Shown here piece after piece: positions 1 to 8,607 of a DNA stretch of 64,000 bases. The position numbers were made by a program, and so were the translations under genes. Positions within the stretch are counted from its first letter, which is position 1, and every line of letters begins with the position of its first letter. Below the pieces are notes generated by a model that was not told the origin of the DNA, ran no database searches, and saw only the letters and a program-made list of their open reading frames with translations. The DNA is from Thermocrinis ruber (GTDB taxonomy: Bacteria > Aquificota > Aquificia > Aquificales > Aquificaceae): positions 558,001 to 622,000 of the forward strand of contig NZ_CP007028.1 in the NCBI RefSeq assembly GCF_000512735.1, in the 5' to 3' direction.

Positions 1-833
<833 letters not shown>

Positions 834-926
834 AACCTCGGGTTCTTCCTCCCTATTCAGTTGCCAAGTTGACAAGGGGCTTTAAACTTTCGCCCCTCAG
901 TTCCCCTTACGGGGATTTTGATCTTA

Positions 927-955
927 ATTATAACTTAACAGCTCAAACTTGTCAA
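927..955 (-). promoter_or_regulatory. rRNA promoter, proximal copy
   Basis: On the minus strand TTGACA (950-955), a 17-bp spacer and TATAAT (927-932) give an exact sigma-70 consensus. The predicted transcription start is near 920, leaving a leader of about 85 nt before 16S. Confidence 0.85.
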
Positions 956-1010
956 GCACTTTTCAACAAGGGGCTTTTTACGCCCCTCAGTTTTTCTTAA
1001 GTGTTTTTTA

Positions 1011-1039
1011 ATTATAGCTCAACTACCGAACTTTGTCAA
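1011..1039 (-). promoter_or_regulatory. rRNA promoter, middle copy
   Basis: TTGACA (1034-1039), 17-bp spacer, TATAAT (1011-1016) on the minus strand, an exact consensus promoter 84 bp upstream of the proximal copy. Confidence 0.85.
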
Positions 1040-1098
1040 GTGCTTTTTAACAAGGGACTTTGAACTTTCGCCCCTCAACCTTGCTCAAGATATTATTA

Positions 1099-1127
1099 AT
1101 TATACACCATTCTTCATAGGATGTCAA
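1099..1127 (-). promoter_or_regulatory. rRNA promoter, distal copy
   Basis: TTGACA (1122-1127), 17-bp spacer, TATAAT (1099-1104) on the minus strand, 88 bp upstream of the middle copy. Its upstream side faces the argF promoter. Confidence 0.85.
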
Positions 1128-1169
1128 GGGGTAAAAACTCTCCACAAAAAACCCTTTTTCCGCTTGGTT

Positions 1170-1175
1170 TATAAT
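1170..1175 (+). promoter_or_regulatory. argF -10 element
   Basis: TATAAT lies 8 nt before the argF ATG and no good -35 or Shine-Dalgarno sequence is seen. Transcription would start within a few bases of the start codon, so the mRNA may be leaderless. Confidence 0.55.
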
Positions 1176-1183
1176 ACTAGCTT

Positions 1184-2101
1184 ATGATAAGGCATTTTAT
1201 TGATCTGTGGGACATTACAGTAGAGGAAGGATGGCTAGTATTAGATGATTCCCTTAGGATAAAGGAAGGGGCACCCCAAGAGAAAATTTTGGAAGGTAAA
1301 TACTTTGCCCTTATATTTACAAAACCGTCCACCCGCACAAGGGTATCCTTTGAGATTAGCATAAGAAAGTTAGGTGGTGAGGTTATGTTCCTTCAGGAAA
1401 ACAACCTCCAGTTGGTGAGGGGAGAGGACCTAAAAGACACCGCACGGACCCTTTCAAGGTATTTGGACGGTGTAGTGATACGCACTGATTCCCACGAAAA
1501 GCTCAAAGAGTTTGCCGGTTATTCATCCATTCCGGTCATAAACGCCCTGACGGATATGTCCCATCCTTGTCAGGTCCTCAGTGATGTTTTTACTCTTTAC
1601 GAACGCTTTGGGGAGGGCATAAAGGATCTCAAGATCGCTTACGTGGGAGATGGTAATAACCTTTGCAACACCTGGCTTGTGGCTGCTGGGCTATTTGGCC
1701 TAAAGCTTTTTGTTTCTACTCCTGAGGGTTATGAGCCTTCCTCTTACTACTATCAGGCGGGAGAAGACCTTTGCAAAATCACGGGCGGTAGCATCTATCT
1801 TACTCCCAACCCAGTGGAGGCGGTAAAGGACGCGGATGTGGTATATACGGATGTTTGGGTGAGTATGAACCAGGATAGGGATGAGGAGAAGTTGCAAGCC
1901 CTAAAAAACTATCAAGTAAACAGTGAGCTCTTGAAGCACGCAAAGGACACCGTACTGGTGATGCACTGCCTGCCTGCCAAAAAGGGAGAAGAGATCACGG
2001 AGGATGTGTTTGAAAGGTTTGTAGACTTTATCTTCACACAGGCGGAGAACAGGGTATATGCCCAGATGGGACTCTTAAAGCTTTTATTCACTCAACAGTG
2101 A
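1184..2101 (+). CDS. argF: Ornithine carbamoyltransferase
   Basis: A cytoplasmic enzyme that joins carbamoyl phosphate and ornithine to give citrulline in arginine synthesis. The carbamoyl-phosphate loop STRTR is at about residues 49-53, HPCQ at 127-130, and HCLPA near residue 265 supplies the ornithine-side Cys. Length (305 aa) fits the family. ATG 1184 has no Shine-Dalgarno but lies 8 nt after a TATAAT box. The 3' end overlaps glmS on the other strand by 14 bp, with no terminator. argG, the next step of the pathway, is at 27773-28990. Confidence 0.96.
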   Translation: MIRHFIDLWDITVEEGWLVLDDSLRIKEGAPQEKILEGKYFALIFTKPSTRTRVSFEISIRKLGGEVMFLQENNLQLVRGEDLKDTARTLSRYLDGVVIRTDSHEKLKEFAGYSSIPVINALTDMSHPCQVLSDVFTLYERFGEGIKDLKIAYVGDGNNLCNTWLVAAGLFGLKLFVSTPEGYEPSSYYYQAGEDLCKITGGSIYLTPNPVEAVKDADVVYTDVWVSMNQDRDEEKLQALKNYQVNSELLKHAKDTVLVMHCLPAKKGEEITEDVFERFVDFIFTQAENRVYAQMGLLKLLFTQQ

Positions 2102-3867
2102 CGGTCTTTGCCAAGTTTCTCGGCTGATCCACATCCAAGCCCAAGTAGTCTGCAATATAGTAGGCAAAGAGCTGTAAGGGAAGCACTGTCAAGAAGGGGC
2201 TCAGTTCCTCTGCCACCTGGGGAATTTCAATAAAGTCCTTTGAAAGCTTTCTGAGGTTTTCATCGCCCTCAAAGCCGACGGATATAACGATACCTTTTCT
2301 TGCGAGAACTTCCTCTATGTTGGAGAGGATCTTTTCATAAACCCTATCCCTTGGGGCTACCACCACAACGGGCATGTGCTGGTCTATAAGGGCTATGGGA
2401 CCGTGTTTCATCTCGCCCGCAGGATAACCCTCCGCGTGTATGTAAGAAATTTCCTTCAGCTTTAGGGCGCCCTCTAAGGCAACTGGGTAGCTTAGATACC
2501 TTCCCAAGTAGAGAAGGTTCTTCTTTTGGGAATAGTTAAGCGCTACCTCCTTTATGCCCTCAGCCTTTGACAGAACTTCCTCCATAAGGTTGGGAACCTT
2601 CAAAAGCTGGTTTATAAGATTTTCCCTCTCTGGATGTTCGCTTATAGCTAAGGAAAAGAGAACTGCCAGTTGGCAGGTAAAGGTTTTGGTTGCTGCAACA
2701 CCTATCTCGGGTCCTGCGTGGGTGTATAGGGTGTAATCAGACTCCCTGCTCAGGGCACTGCCCATCACGTTCACGATAGACAACAAAACTGCACCCTTTT
2801 CCTTGGCAGATAGGGCAGAAAAGCGTGTATCTGCAGTTTCGCCCGATTGGGATATGGCAATCACCAAGTCTCCCTCTCCTATGGGAGTGTCCGAATACCT
2901 GAGCTCCGAAGCGTACGATACCTCCACAGGAACACCCACAAACCTTTCAAAGCCAGTATTTTCCTATAAGTCCTGCGTGATAGGACGTTCCGCAGGCGGT
3001 TATAACGATCCTTCTAAAGTCCTTTAGGGAGAAGGGTAGTTCGTAATCTCGGGAAATGTAGCCCTTTATTGTATCTGCCACTGCCCGAGGTTGTTCAAAG
3101 ATCTCTTTTAGCATAAAGTGTTTGAAACCTCCCTTCTCGGCGGATAGCAGGTCCCACTGAACAGTTATAGATTCCTTTACCTTTAGATTGCCCTCAAAGT
3201 CGTAGATGCTAACACCATCCGGAGTAATGTCTGCTATCTCTCCATCCTCCAAAGGTATAACCTTTTTGGTAAAGGGAAGCAAAGCTGGAATATCCGAAGC
3301 CAGAAAGTTTTCACCCTCTCCAAGTCCTACCACCAGAGGACTTCCGTACCTTACGCCCACTATGCGGTTAGGTTCCATAGAACTGATTACCGCAAAGGCA
3401 TACGCCCCCTTTAGCATAGGTAGGACCTTCAGCACAGCCCTTAGGAGGTCTCCCTCGTAGTTAAGGGAAATCAGATGCACTATAGCTTCTGTGTCCGTCT
3501 CGGAAACGTACTTTACACCCCTTGAGATTAGATACTCCTTTAGCTCTCGGTAGTTTTCTATAATGCCGTTATGTACCAAGGCAAAACGTCCTTCACCGTC
3601 GGTGTGAGGGTGGGCGTTTAGCTCACATACACCCCCATGGGTAGCCCATCGGGTGTGCCCTATGCCAGTGGTAGCGTTGAGTTCCTTTCCCCACAGGCTC
3701 CTTATCAGTTCCCTTATCTTACCTACCTTCTTATCCACAAAGATCCGTCCCTCTTCCAGAAGGGCAACGCCAGAGGAGTCGTAGCCTCTGTATTCAAGGC
3801 GTTCCAGGGCTTCCAAAAGTATAAAGATCGCCCTCCTTTTGCCTGTGTATCCAACTATACCGCACAT
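2088..3867 (-). pseudogene. glmS: Glucosamine-6-phosphate synthase, reading frame broken by a +1 shift (possibly still functional)
   Basis: Makes glucosamine-6-phosphate from fructose-6-phosphate and glutamine for peptidoglycan and lipid A. The N-terminal part (2947-3867) starts MCGIVGYTG with Cys2 as the glutaminase nucleophile and ends at ACGTSYHAGLIGKYWL. The two sugar-isomerase (SIS) domains continue one frame over (2088 to about 2948). At the junction the codons read TGG CTT TGA AAG; skipping one T gives YWL-ERFVGVP with exactly the spacing of E. coli GlmS. CTT TGA is the same slip site as in prfB, but no Shine-Dalgarno-like stimulator sits at the usual 3-nt spacing. Programmed frameshift, sequencing error and recent mutation are all possible. 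A -10-like TAAAAT (3877-3882) precedes the ATG by 9 nt. Confidence 0.85.
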
Positions 3868-3910
3868 TTGGGATGTATTTTAACACTGCATGGTTTAAAT
3901 TATTCACACT

Positions 3911-4429
3911 ATGGCTGTAAGGAAGATTGTCCGATTTCCAGACCCTATTTTGAAAACCCCCACCCTAAAGGTGGATGTTATAGACAGAGATATAGTAAAG
4001 CTCGTGGAGGACATGTTTGAAACCATGTATCATGCAGAGGGTGTGGGCTTGGCAGCAAATCAGATAGGAGAACCCCTCCGCATAATGGTCATAGATACAT
4101 CCCCAAAAAAGGAGTCTCCTCCTGTAAAGCTGGTGCTCATAAACCCCGAGCTCTTGGAGGGACAGGGTAGCATAAAATACAGGGAAGGTTGCCTATCCTT
4201 CCCCGGTCTTACGGTGGAGGTGGAGAGATACCAAAAGGTAAGGTTCAGGGCTATGGACCTAAAGGGAGAGATAAAGGAGTATGAGTTGGAGGGATTTCCC
4301 GCCATAGTATTCCAGCACGAACTGGACCATCTGGATGGCATCACCTTTATAGACAGGGTGAATGGTCTTAAGAGGAGGTTAGCCCTTGAAAGATACGCCA
4401 AACTCCAACGACAGGGTACCGGAGGTTGA
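3911..4429 (+). CDS. def: Peptide deformylase
   Basis: A metal-dependent hydrolase that removes the formyl group from the N-terminal Met of new proteins. All three signature motifs are present: GVGLAANQIG (about 45-54), EGCLSFPG (about 95-102) and QHELDHLDG (about 139-147), which supply the metal-binding Cys and two His. At 172 aa it has normal length. It is divergent from glmS and overlaps the SpoVG-like gene downstream by 44 bp, so the two are probably translated together. Confidence 0.97.
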   Translation: MAVRKIVRFPDPILKTPTLKVDVIDRDIVKLVEDMFETMYHAEGVGLAANQIGEPLRIMVIDTSPKKESPPVKLVLINPELLEGQGSIKYREGCLSFPGLTVEVERYQKVRFRAMDLKGEIKEYELEGFPAIVFQHELDHLDGITFIDRVNGLKRRLALERYAKLQRQGTGG

Positions 4430-4685
4430 GCTTCTGAAGTTTTACCCCTTTGAAGTAAGCGCCAAAAGACCTCGCCTTTTGGGCTATGCAGATGTTAAGA
4501 TAGACGAGATAATAATAAGGGGCATAAAGCTCTTTGAGGCAAAAAACGGCGGACTCTTTATCCAACTGCCAGCCATAAATCAAGGTGGAAAGGACTACCC
4601 GGTGGTGGAGATAAAATCTAAAGTTCTCCTTGACAGAATAAGGAGGAAGGTAGTAGATTACTATAAGGCTCTTGAGAATGCTTAA
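4386..4685 (+). CDS. SpoVG-like protein
   Basis: A 99-aa protein resembling SpoVG (small RNA/DNA-binding proteins): the core has the ADVKI...IRGIKLFE...GLFIQLPA...YPVV pattern followed by a C-terminal helix, like the DIRVIDGNNGLFVAMPS region of SpoVG. The start is a TTG supported by AGGAGG at 4373-4378 (7-nt spacing) inside def. It overlaps the next gene at its 3' end. No sporulation is expected in this lineage, so a regulatory RNA-binding role is inferred only. Confidence 0.7.
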   Translation: MKDTPNSNDRVPEVELLKFYPFEVSAKRPRLLGYADVKIDEIIIRGIKLFEAKNGGLFIQLPAINQGGKDYPVVEIKSKVLLDRIRRKVVDYYKALENA

Positions 4686-6315
4686 AGGCTATGCCTTTTT
4701 GATCCTCTCCTCAGTATTTTTTCTTGGGGTAGTTATTGCAGGGCTCTTTCATCTCAAGCAGGTTGGAATTCATTATTTTGCCCTTTTGTTTGTCTCGGGT
4801 TTTCTGTTTGCAGTGTCCTTTTTGAAGTTCCTCTGGGATAGCCTAAGGGCACTCTACCGAGACTACAAAAAGTTTAACAGCCTTCCTGTCTTTCTCTTTG
4901 AGTTTTTTGCCAGTATAAAGCTTGCCATATTTTTGATGATCGCCATAGGCATTCTCTCTATGCTAGGTTCCACCTACATAGAACAAAACAGACCCTTTGA
5001 ATTTTATGTGAATAAGTACGGTCCGGCGAAGGCAGAGTGGTTTTGGAAGCTGTGGCTAAACGATGTTTTTCACTCATGGTATTACATCCTGTTTGTTGCT
5101 TTGCTTGCCCTAAACCTGATCCTCTGCTCTTACAAGAGACTGCCCAGCGTGTGGAAGCATACCTTTTCGAAGGAGAGGTTTCAAAAACTGGACGAGCACT
5201 TGGAAAAACACCTAAAACCCATAGAGGTCAAGATAAACCCGGACAAGGAAAAGGTCATAAGATTTCTCCAGTCAAAGGGCTTTAAGGTTTATGCGGAGGA
5301 AGAAGGAAACAGGATTTACCTTTACGGAGAAAAGGGTAAATACTCCCGGCTTGGGGTTTATGTGGTACATATAGCCCTACTTGTGATAATGGCAGGGGGA
5401 CTAATAGACGGACTCTTTGGAAAGAGGGGCATGGTCATTGTGCCGGAGGGTGCAAGAGAAAACATAATGACAAGCCTTAGCCAGGATAAGGTCTATAGGC
5501 TTCCCTTTCAAATTAAGGTAAATGCCTTTCACATAGTTTCCTACGAAGAGGAGGCAAAGAGAAAGGGAAAGGAGTTTAAAGGGGACCCAAAGGTAAAGGA
5601 TGCCATTGCAAGCTTTGAAAGTGAAATAGAGATCATAGAGAACGGCAGGGTGGTCGCCAAAGGAACAGTGGCTGTAAACAAGCCCTTTGAGTACGGAACC
5701 TACAGAATATTCCAGGCTAGCTACGGGCTAACGGGCAGTGCGGGCTATGTTAAGCTTTCTGTCTTTGACAGAAGAGTCCTTCCGGAGGACCCCCAAAGGG
5801 CGCTTTTGGGAACGGTGGAGCTCAGGGCTGGGCAGGTGGCAGAGTTTAAAGACATGCTCCTTTCCATTGACAGGTCTGTGTTGAACTTAGAAAACCCAGA
5901 GGACACAGAACATCTAAAGCCTGCCCTGATGATAAAGGTGCTAAAGGATGGAAAATCCTACGATGTACCGGTTATTTACTCTCCTGAGCTTACCATCTTT
6001 GCCTTCTTTCAACTTAGGGAACTTTCTGACTTTCCTTACATATTCTTCTTAGAGGACTTTAGACCTCAATTTTTTAGTGGTCTGCAGGTTTCCTACAGCC
6101 CGGGTACCACTTTGATCTGGGGAGGTTCTATACTTTTGGTTTTGGGACTGGTCTTAGCCTTCTACACCATCCACCGTAAAGTTTGGGCAAGGATAGAAGG
6201 AAACAGCCTTAAAATATCCTTTTGGTCCCACAAGCTACGGGAAGAGTTCAGAAGGAGCTTTATAAAGGACCTGGAGGAACTCGGTTATGTGGAGAAGAAT
6301 TTTAGAGAGCGGTAA
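4678..6315 (+). CDS. ResB/Ccs1-type cytochrome c biogenesis protein
   Basis: Inner-membrane protein of the system II (Ccs) cytochrome c maturation machinery, which delivers haem and keeps apocytochrome thiols reduced. Hydrophobic segments at about residues 6-25, 33-52, 75-95 and 135-155 precede a large extracytoplasmic domain (about 250-460), with a last membrane helix near 475-500, as in the ResB family. ATG 4678 is preferred over TTG 4672 because AAGG lies about 9 nt upstream. The partner ResC/CcsA is not in this window. It overlaps yqhA by 29 bp. Confidence 0.88.
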   Translation: MLKGYAFLILSSVFFLGVVIAGLFHLKQVGIHYFALLFVSGFLFAVSFLKFLWDSLRALYRDYKKFNSLPVFLFEFFASIKLAIFLMIAIGILSMLGSTYIEQNRPFEFYVNKYGPAKAEWFWKLWLNDVFHSWYYILFVALLALNLILCSYKRLPSVWKHTFSKERFQKLDEHLEKHLKPIEVKINPDKEKVIRFLQSKGFKVYAEEEGNRIYLYGEKGKYSRLGVYVVHIALLVIMAGGLIDGLFGKRGMVIVPEGARENIMTSLSQDKVYRLPFQIKVNAFHIVSYEEEAKRKGKEFKGDPKVKDAIASFESEIEIIENGRVVAKGTVAVNKPFEYGTYRIFQASYGLTGSAGYVKLSVFDRRVLPEDPQRALLGTVELRAGQVAEFKDMLLSIDRSVLNLENPEDTEHLKPALMIKVLKDGKSYDVPVIYSPELTIFAFFQLRELSDFPYIFFLEDFRPQFFSGLQVSYSPGTTLIWGGSILLVLGLVLAFYTIHRKVWARIEGNSLKISFWSHKLREEFRRSFIKDLEELGYVEKNFRER

Positions 6316-6748
6316 GGCAATAGCCCTCTTACCGTCCCTTAGTTTGTTTTTGGGTGCGGTCTTTTTGAGTTTTTACGGCATTTATATCTTGCTTGAGACA
6401 CTATACAAGGCATTTACTGACGAGGCTACCAGAGACAGCACCATCCTTGCCACCAAGTTCATATCGGTGATGGACATTCACCTCCTTTCTGTGGTTCTGT
6501 ACATCTTTGCGGTAGGGCTCTATGAACTTTTCGTGGGGAAGCTTCAAGTGCCCGAGTGGCTAAAGATAGAAAACATAGACCAGCTAAAGTCCAAGCTTGC
6601 AAGCGTGATTGTGCTGATCCTTGCCATCACCTTTACAAAGAAATTTGTAGAATGGAAAAACCCCTTGGATACTCTCCTCTTTGGTTTGGCAGTATCTGCG
6701 GTTATCGCGGTGCTTATCTTTTACTACAAAATCAAATCGGAACATTGA
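6287..6748 (+). CDS. UPF0114 (YqhA-like) membrane protein
   Basis: A 153-aa membrane protein with four hydrophobic segments (about 13-37, 62-85, 102-118, 127-147). The DIHLLSVVLYIFAVGLYELF stretch and following KIENIDQLKSKL are typical of the UPF0114/YqhA family, whose function is not established. It overlaps the 3' end of the ResB-like gene by 29 bp and is followed 3 bp later by ispE. Confidence 0.75.
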   Translation: MWRRILESGKAIALLPSLSLFLGAVFLSFYGIYILLETLYKAFTDEATRDSTILATKFISVMDIHLLSVVLYIFAVGLYELFVGKLQVPEWLKIENIDQLKSKLASVIVLILAITFTKKFVEWKNPLDTLLFGLAVSAVIAVLIFYYKIKSEH

Positions 6749-6751
6749 GCC

Positions 6752-7642
6752 ATGGAGCTTTTGTCCCCTGCCAAGCTGAACTTGGGACTTTGGCTTTTAG
6801 GAAAGCGTCAAGATAACTACCACGAGATTTTTACTATCTTTCAGGCTATAAACCTCTTTGACAGAATAGAGATTTTAGAAAAAGGTCCCCTGCGGGTTGA
6901 AACCTCCAAAGGCATACCCCAAGAGGAAAATTTGGTTTATAAGGCTTTAAGGCTCATGGAAAGAGCCCTGGGTACTGACTTGGAGGTACAGGTTTACATA
7001 GAGAAGGTCATCCCGATAGGCGGAGGTTTGGGTGGTGGTTCCTCTAATGTGGCGACCGTTTTAATGGGTGTCAACAAACTCTTGGGTGAGCCACTAAGCT
7101 TTGAGGAGCTAAAAGCTATAGCTTCTGCGGTCTCCTCTGATGCGGTGTTCTTTTTGTACGGCGGTTCCGCTGTGGGCACTGGTAGAGGGGAAAAGATCCA
7201 GCCTATTGACCTTCCCAAGTTTAAGTTTGTGGTGATCTATCCGGGGGTCGCGGTTTCCACTAAGAAAATCTACTCCCTGGTGGGTGAAAAACAATTGACA
7301 CCCAACTTGGACCGTGATAAAATAATAGATTGCTTAGTAAGGGGTGAGCTCGAGGTTCTGGAGAACAGGTTGGGCGAGCTGTGTGCGGAAGAGGTGCCCC
7401 AAGTGGGCGAAGTGGTTAGGTTCTTGAGGAGTGTGGGTAAGAGGCCTCTGGTAAGTGGAAGCGGTTCCTGCGTGTTCTTTGTGGGAGAGCTGGAAGAGGA
7501 TCTAAGAAGGGCTTGTCAGCTGAGAGGTTGGCAAGTCTATGAGGTGGAAAGCTTGGGGTGTAGCTCAACTGGCAGAGCACCGGACTTTGGATCCGGGGGC
7601 TCCTGGTTCGAGTCCAGGCACCCCAGCTTTCCCCTCCCATAA
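6752..7642 (+). CDS. ispE: 4-diphosphocytidyl-2-C-methyl-D-erythritol kinase, frame running through a tRNA gene
   Basis: A GHMP-family kinase of the MEP isoprenoid pathway. It starts MELLSPAKLNLGLWLLGKR, and the ATP-binding loop PIGGGLGGGSSN lies at about residues 87-98. About 267 codons precede the tRNA, close to the family's usual length. The same frame then reads through the whole tRNA-Gln gene, giving the tail GCSSTGRAPDFGSGGSWFES..., and stops 16 nt past it. The ancestral stop seems lost, by mutation or by sequence error just before 7554. The tail is probably not a functional domain. Confidence 0.9.
   Translation: MELLSPAKLNLGLWLLGKRQDNYHEIFTIFQAINLFDRIEILEKGPLRVETSKGIPQEENLVYKALRLMERALGTDLEVQVYIEKVIPIGGGLGGGSSNVATVLMGVNKLLGEPLSFEELKAIASAVSSDAVFFLYGGSAVGTGRGEKIQPIDLPKFKFVVIYPGVAVSTKKIYSLVGEKQLTPNLDRDKIIDCLVRGELEVLENRLGELCAEEVPQVGEVVRFLRSVGKRPLVSGSGSCVFFVGELEEDLRRACQLRGWQVYEVESLGCSSTGRAPDFGSGGSWFESRHPSFPLP
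7554..7626 (+). tRNA. tRNA-Gln (TTG anticodon)
   Basis: A 73-nt cloverleaf: acceptor TGGGGTG pairs with CACCCCA, discriminator G, anticodon loop CTTTGGA giving TTG, T-arm with GGTTCGAGTCC. The U1-A72 pair is usual for tRNA-Gln. CCA is not encoded. The gene lies completely inside the 3' end of the ispE reading frame on the same strand. Confidence 0.96.
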
Positions 7643-7660
7643 AAACTAAGAGGTTGGATT

Positions 7661-8596
7661 ATGACAGGTTCTATTAAACTTTTGACCGGCACAAGCAATC
7701 AAAAGTTAGCAAAGGAAGTTTCTGAGTATTTAAACATCCCCCTCTCTGATGCGATCGTTTCCCGTTTTAGCGACGGAGAGGTAAGGGTTCAGATAAACGA
7801 GTCTATGAGAGGCGAGGATGTTTTTGTGATCCAGTCCCTCTGCCATCCCATAAACGAGAGCATAATGGAGCTTCTTCTCATCTTGGATGCCATAAAGAGG
7901 GCTTCTGCCGGCAGGATCACCGCAGTGATACCTTATTATGCCTACGCAAGACAGGACAGAAAGGACAAGCCGAGGGTTCCCATAAGCGCAAGACTGTTGG
8001 CAGACCTTATAACGGTTGCTGGTGCCCAAAGGGTGGTGGTGGTAGATTTGCATTCTCCTCAAATTCAGGGTTTTTTTAACATACCCGTTGATAATTTACA
8101 CGCGTTGGGTGTTCTTTACGATTACCTCAAGGATAAAGTGGATGGTGATACGGTGGTGGTTTCTCCCGACGCGGGGGGTGTGGAAAGGGCAAGGCTACTT
8201 GCCAACAAAATAGGTTGCCCCATAGCCATAATTTACAAAAGAAGACCCGAGCCCAATGTAGCGGAGGTTCTTGACATAATAGGGGATGTAAAGGGTAAAA
8301 GGGCTATAATCGTTGATGACATAATAGACACCGCGGGTACCGTGTGTGCTGCCAGTGAGCTGTTGCTCTCAAAGGGTGCCAGTAGAGTGGATGTGGTTGC
8401 CACCCATGGACTGTTGTCCGGTCCTGCGGTGGAAAGACTGAGGAAATCGCCCATAGAGGAGGTGGTTATAACCAACACCATACCAGCAGAACATAAGAAC
8501 CTTGAAAAGCTTAAGATCGTATCCATAGCCCCCCTCATAGGGGAAGCCATAAGAAGGATCCACGAAGGAGAATCTGTTAGCATGCTATTTACATAA
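7661..8596 (+). CDS. prs: Ribose-phosphate pyrophosphokinase
   Basis: Makes PRPP from ribose-5-phosphate and ATP for nucleotide, His and Trp synthesis. The class I motifs are visible: the flexible-loop region YYAYARQDRKD (about 87-97), the divalent-cation/PP region VVVDLHSPQIQGFF (about 126-139), and the PRPP-binding loop VDDIIDTAGT (about 217-226). At 311 aa it has normal length. It follows the tRNA-Gln by 34 bp and leads into rplY, 11 bp away. Confidence 0.97.
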   Translation: MTGSIKLLTGTSNQKLAKEVSEYLNIPLSDAIVSRFSDGEVRVQINESMRGEDVFVIQSLCHPINESIMELLLILDAIKRASAGRITAVIPYYAYARQDRKDKPRVPISARLLADLITVAGAQRVVVVDLHSPQIQGFFNIPVDNLHALGVLYDYLKDKVDGDTVVVSPDAGGVERARLLANKIGCPIAIIYKRRPEPNVAEVLDIIGDVKGKRAIIVDDIIDTAGTVCAASELLLSKGASRVDVVATHGLLSGPAVERLRKSPIEEVVITNTIPAEHKNLEKLKIVSIAPLIGEAIRRIHEGESVSMLFT

Positions 8597-8607
8597 AGGA
8601 GGAAAGC

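Larger units (their letters stand above)
873..1127 (-). repeat. Threefold tandem promoter-plus-hairpin unit upstream of 16S
   Basis: Three diverged copies of a unit of about 85 bp lie in front of the 16S gene. Each has, on the minus strand, a perfect -35/-10 pair followed by a short GC hairpin in a GAGGGGC...GCCCCTTG context (plus-strand positions about 1051-1077, 967-990 and 873-900). Two stems are perfect 6-bp AGGGGC/GCCCCT pairs; the distal copy has one mismatch. No protein gene is seen in 834-1183; this array, the short 16S leader and the argF promoter fill it. Confidence 0.8.

Noticed and set aside
869-874. TTGACA on the plus strand close to 16S
   Set aside because: No TATAAT-like box at proper distance on that strand, and no plus-strand gene follows until 1184.
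1036-1055. boxA-like TGCTTTTTAACAA near 1041-1053
   Set aside because: It is on the plus strand, opposite to the rRNA transcript, and results from the promoter-unit repeat; it cannot act as an rRNA antitermination boxA.
7554-7642. C-terminal tail of IspE as a real protein domain
   Set aside because: It is the translation of a tRNA gene (GCSSTGRAPDFGSG pattern), a known annotation artefact.
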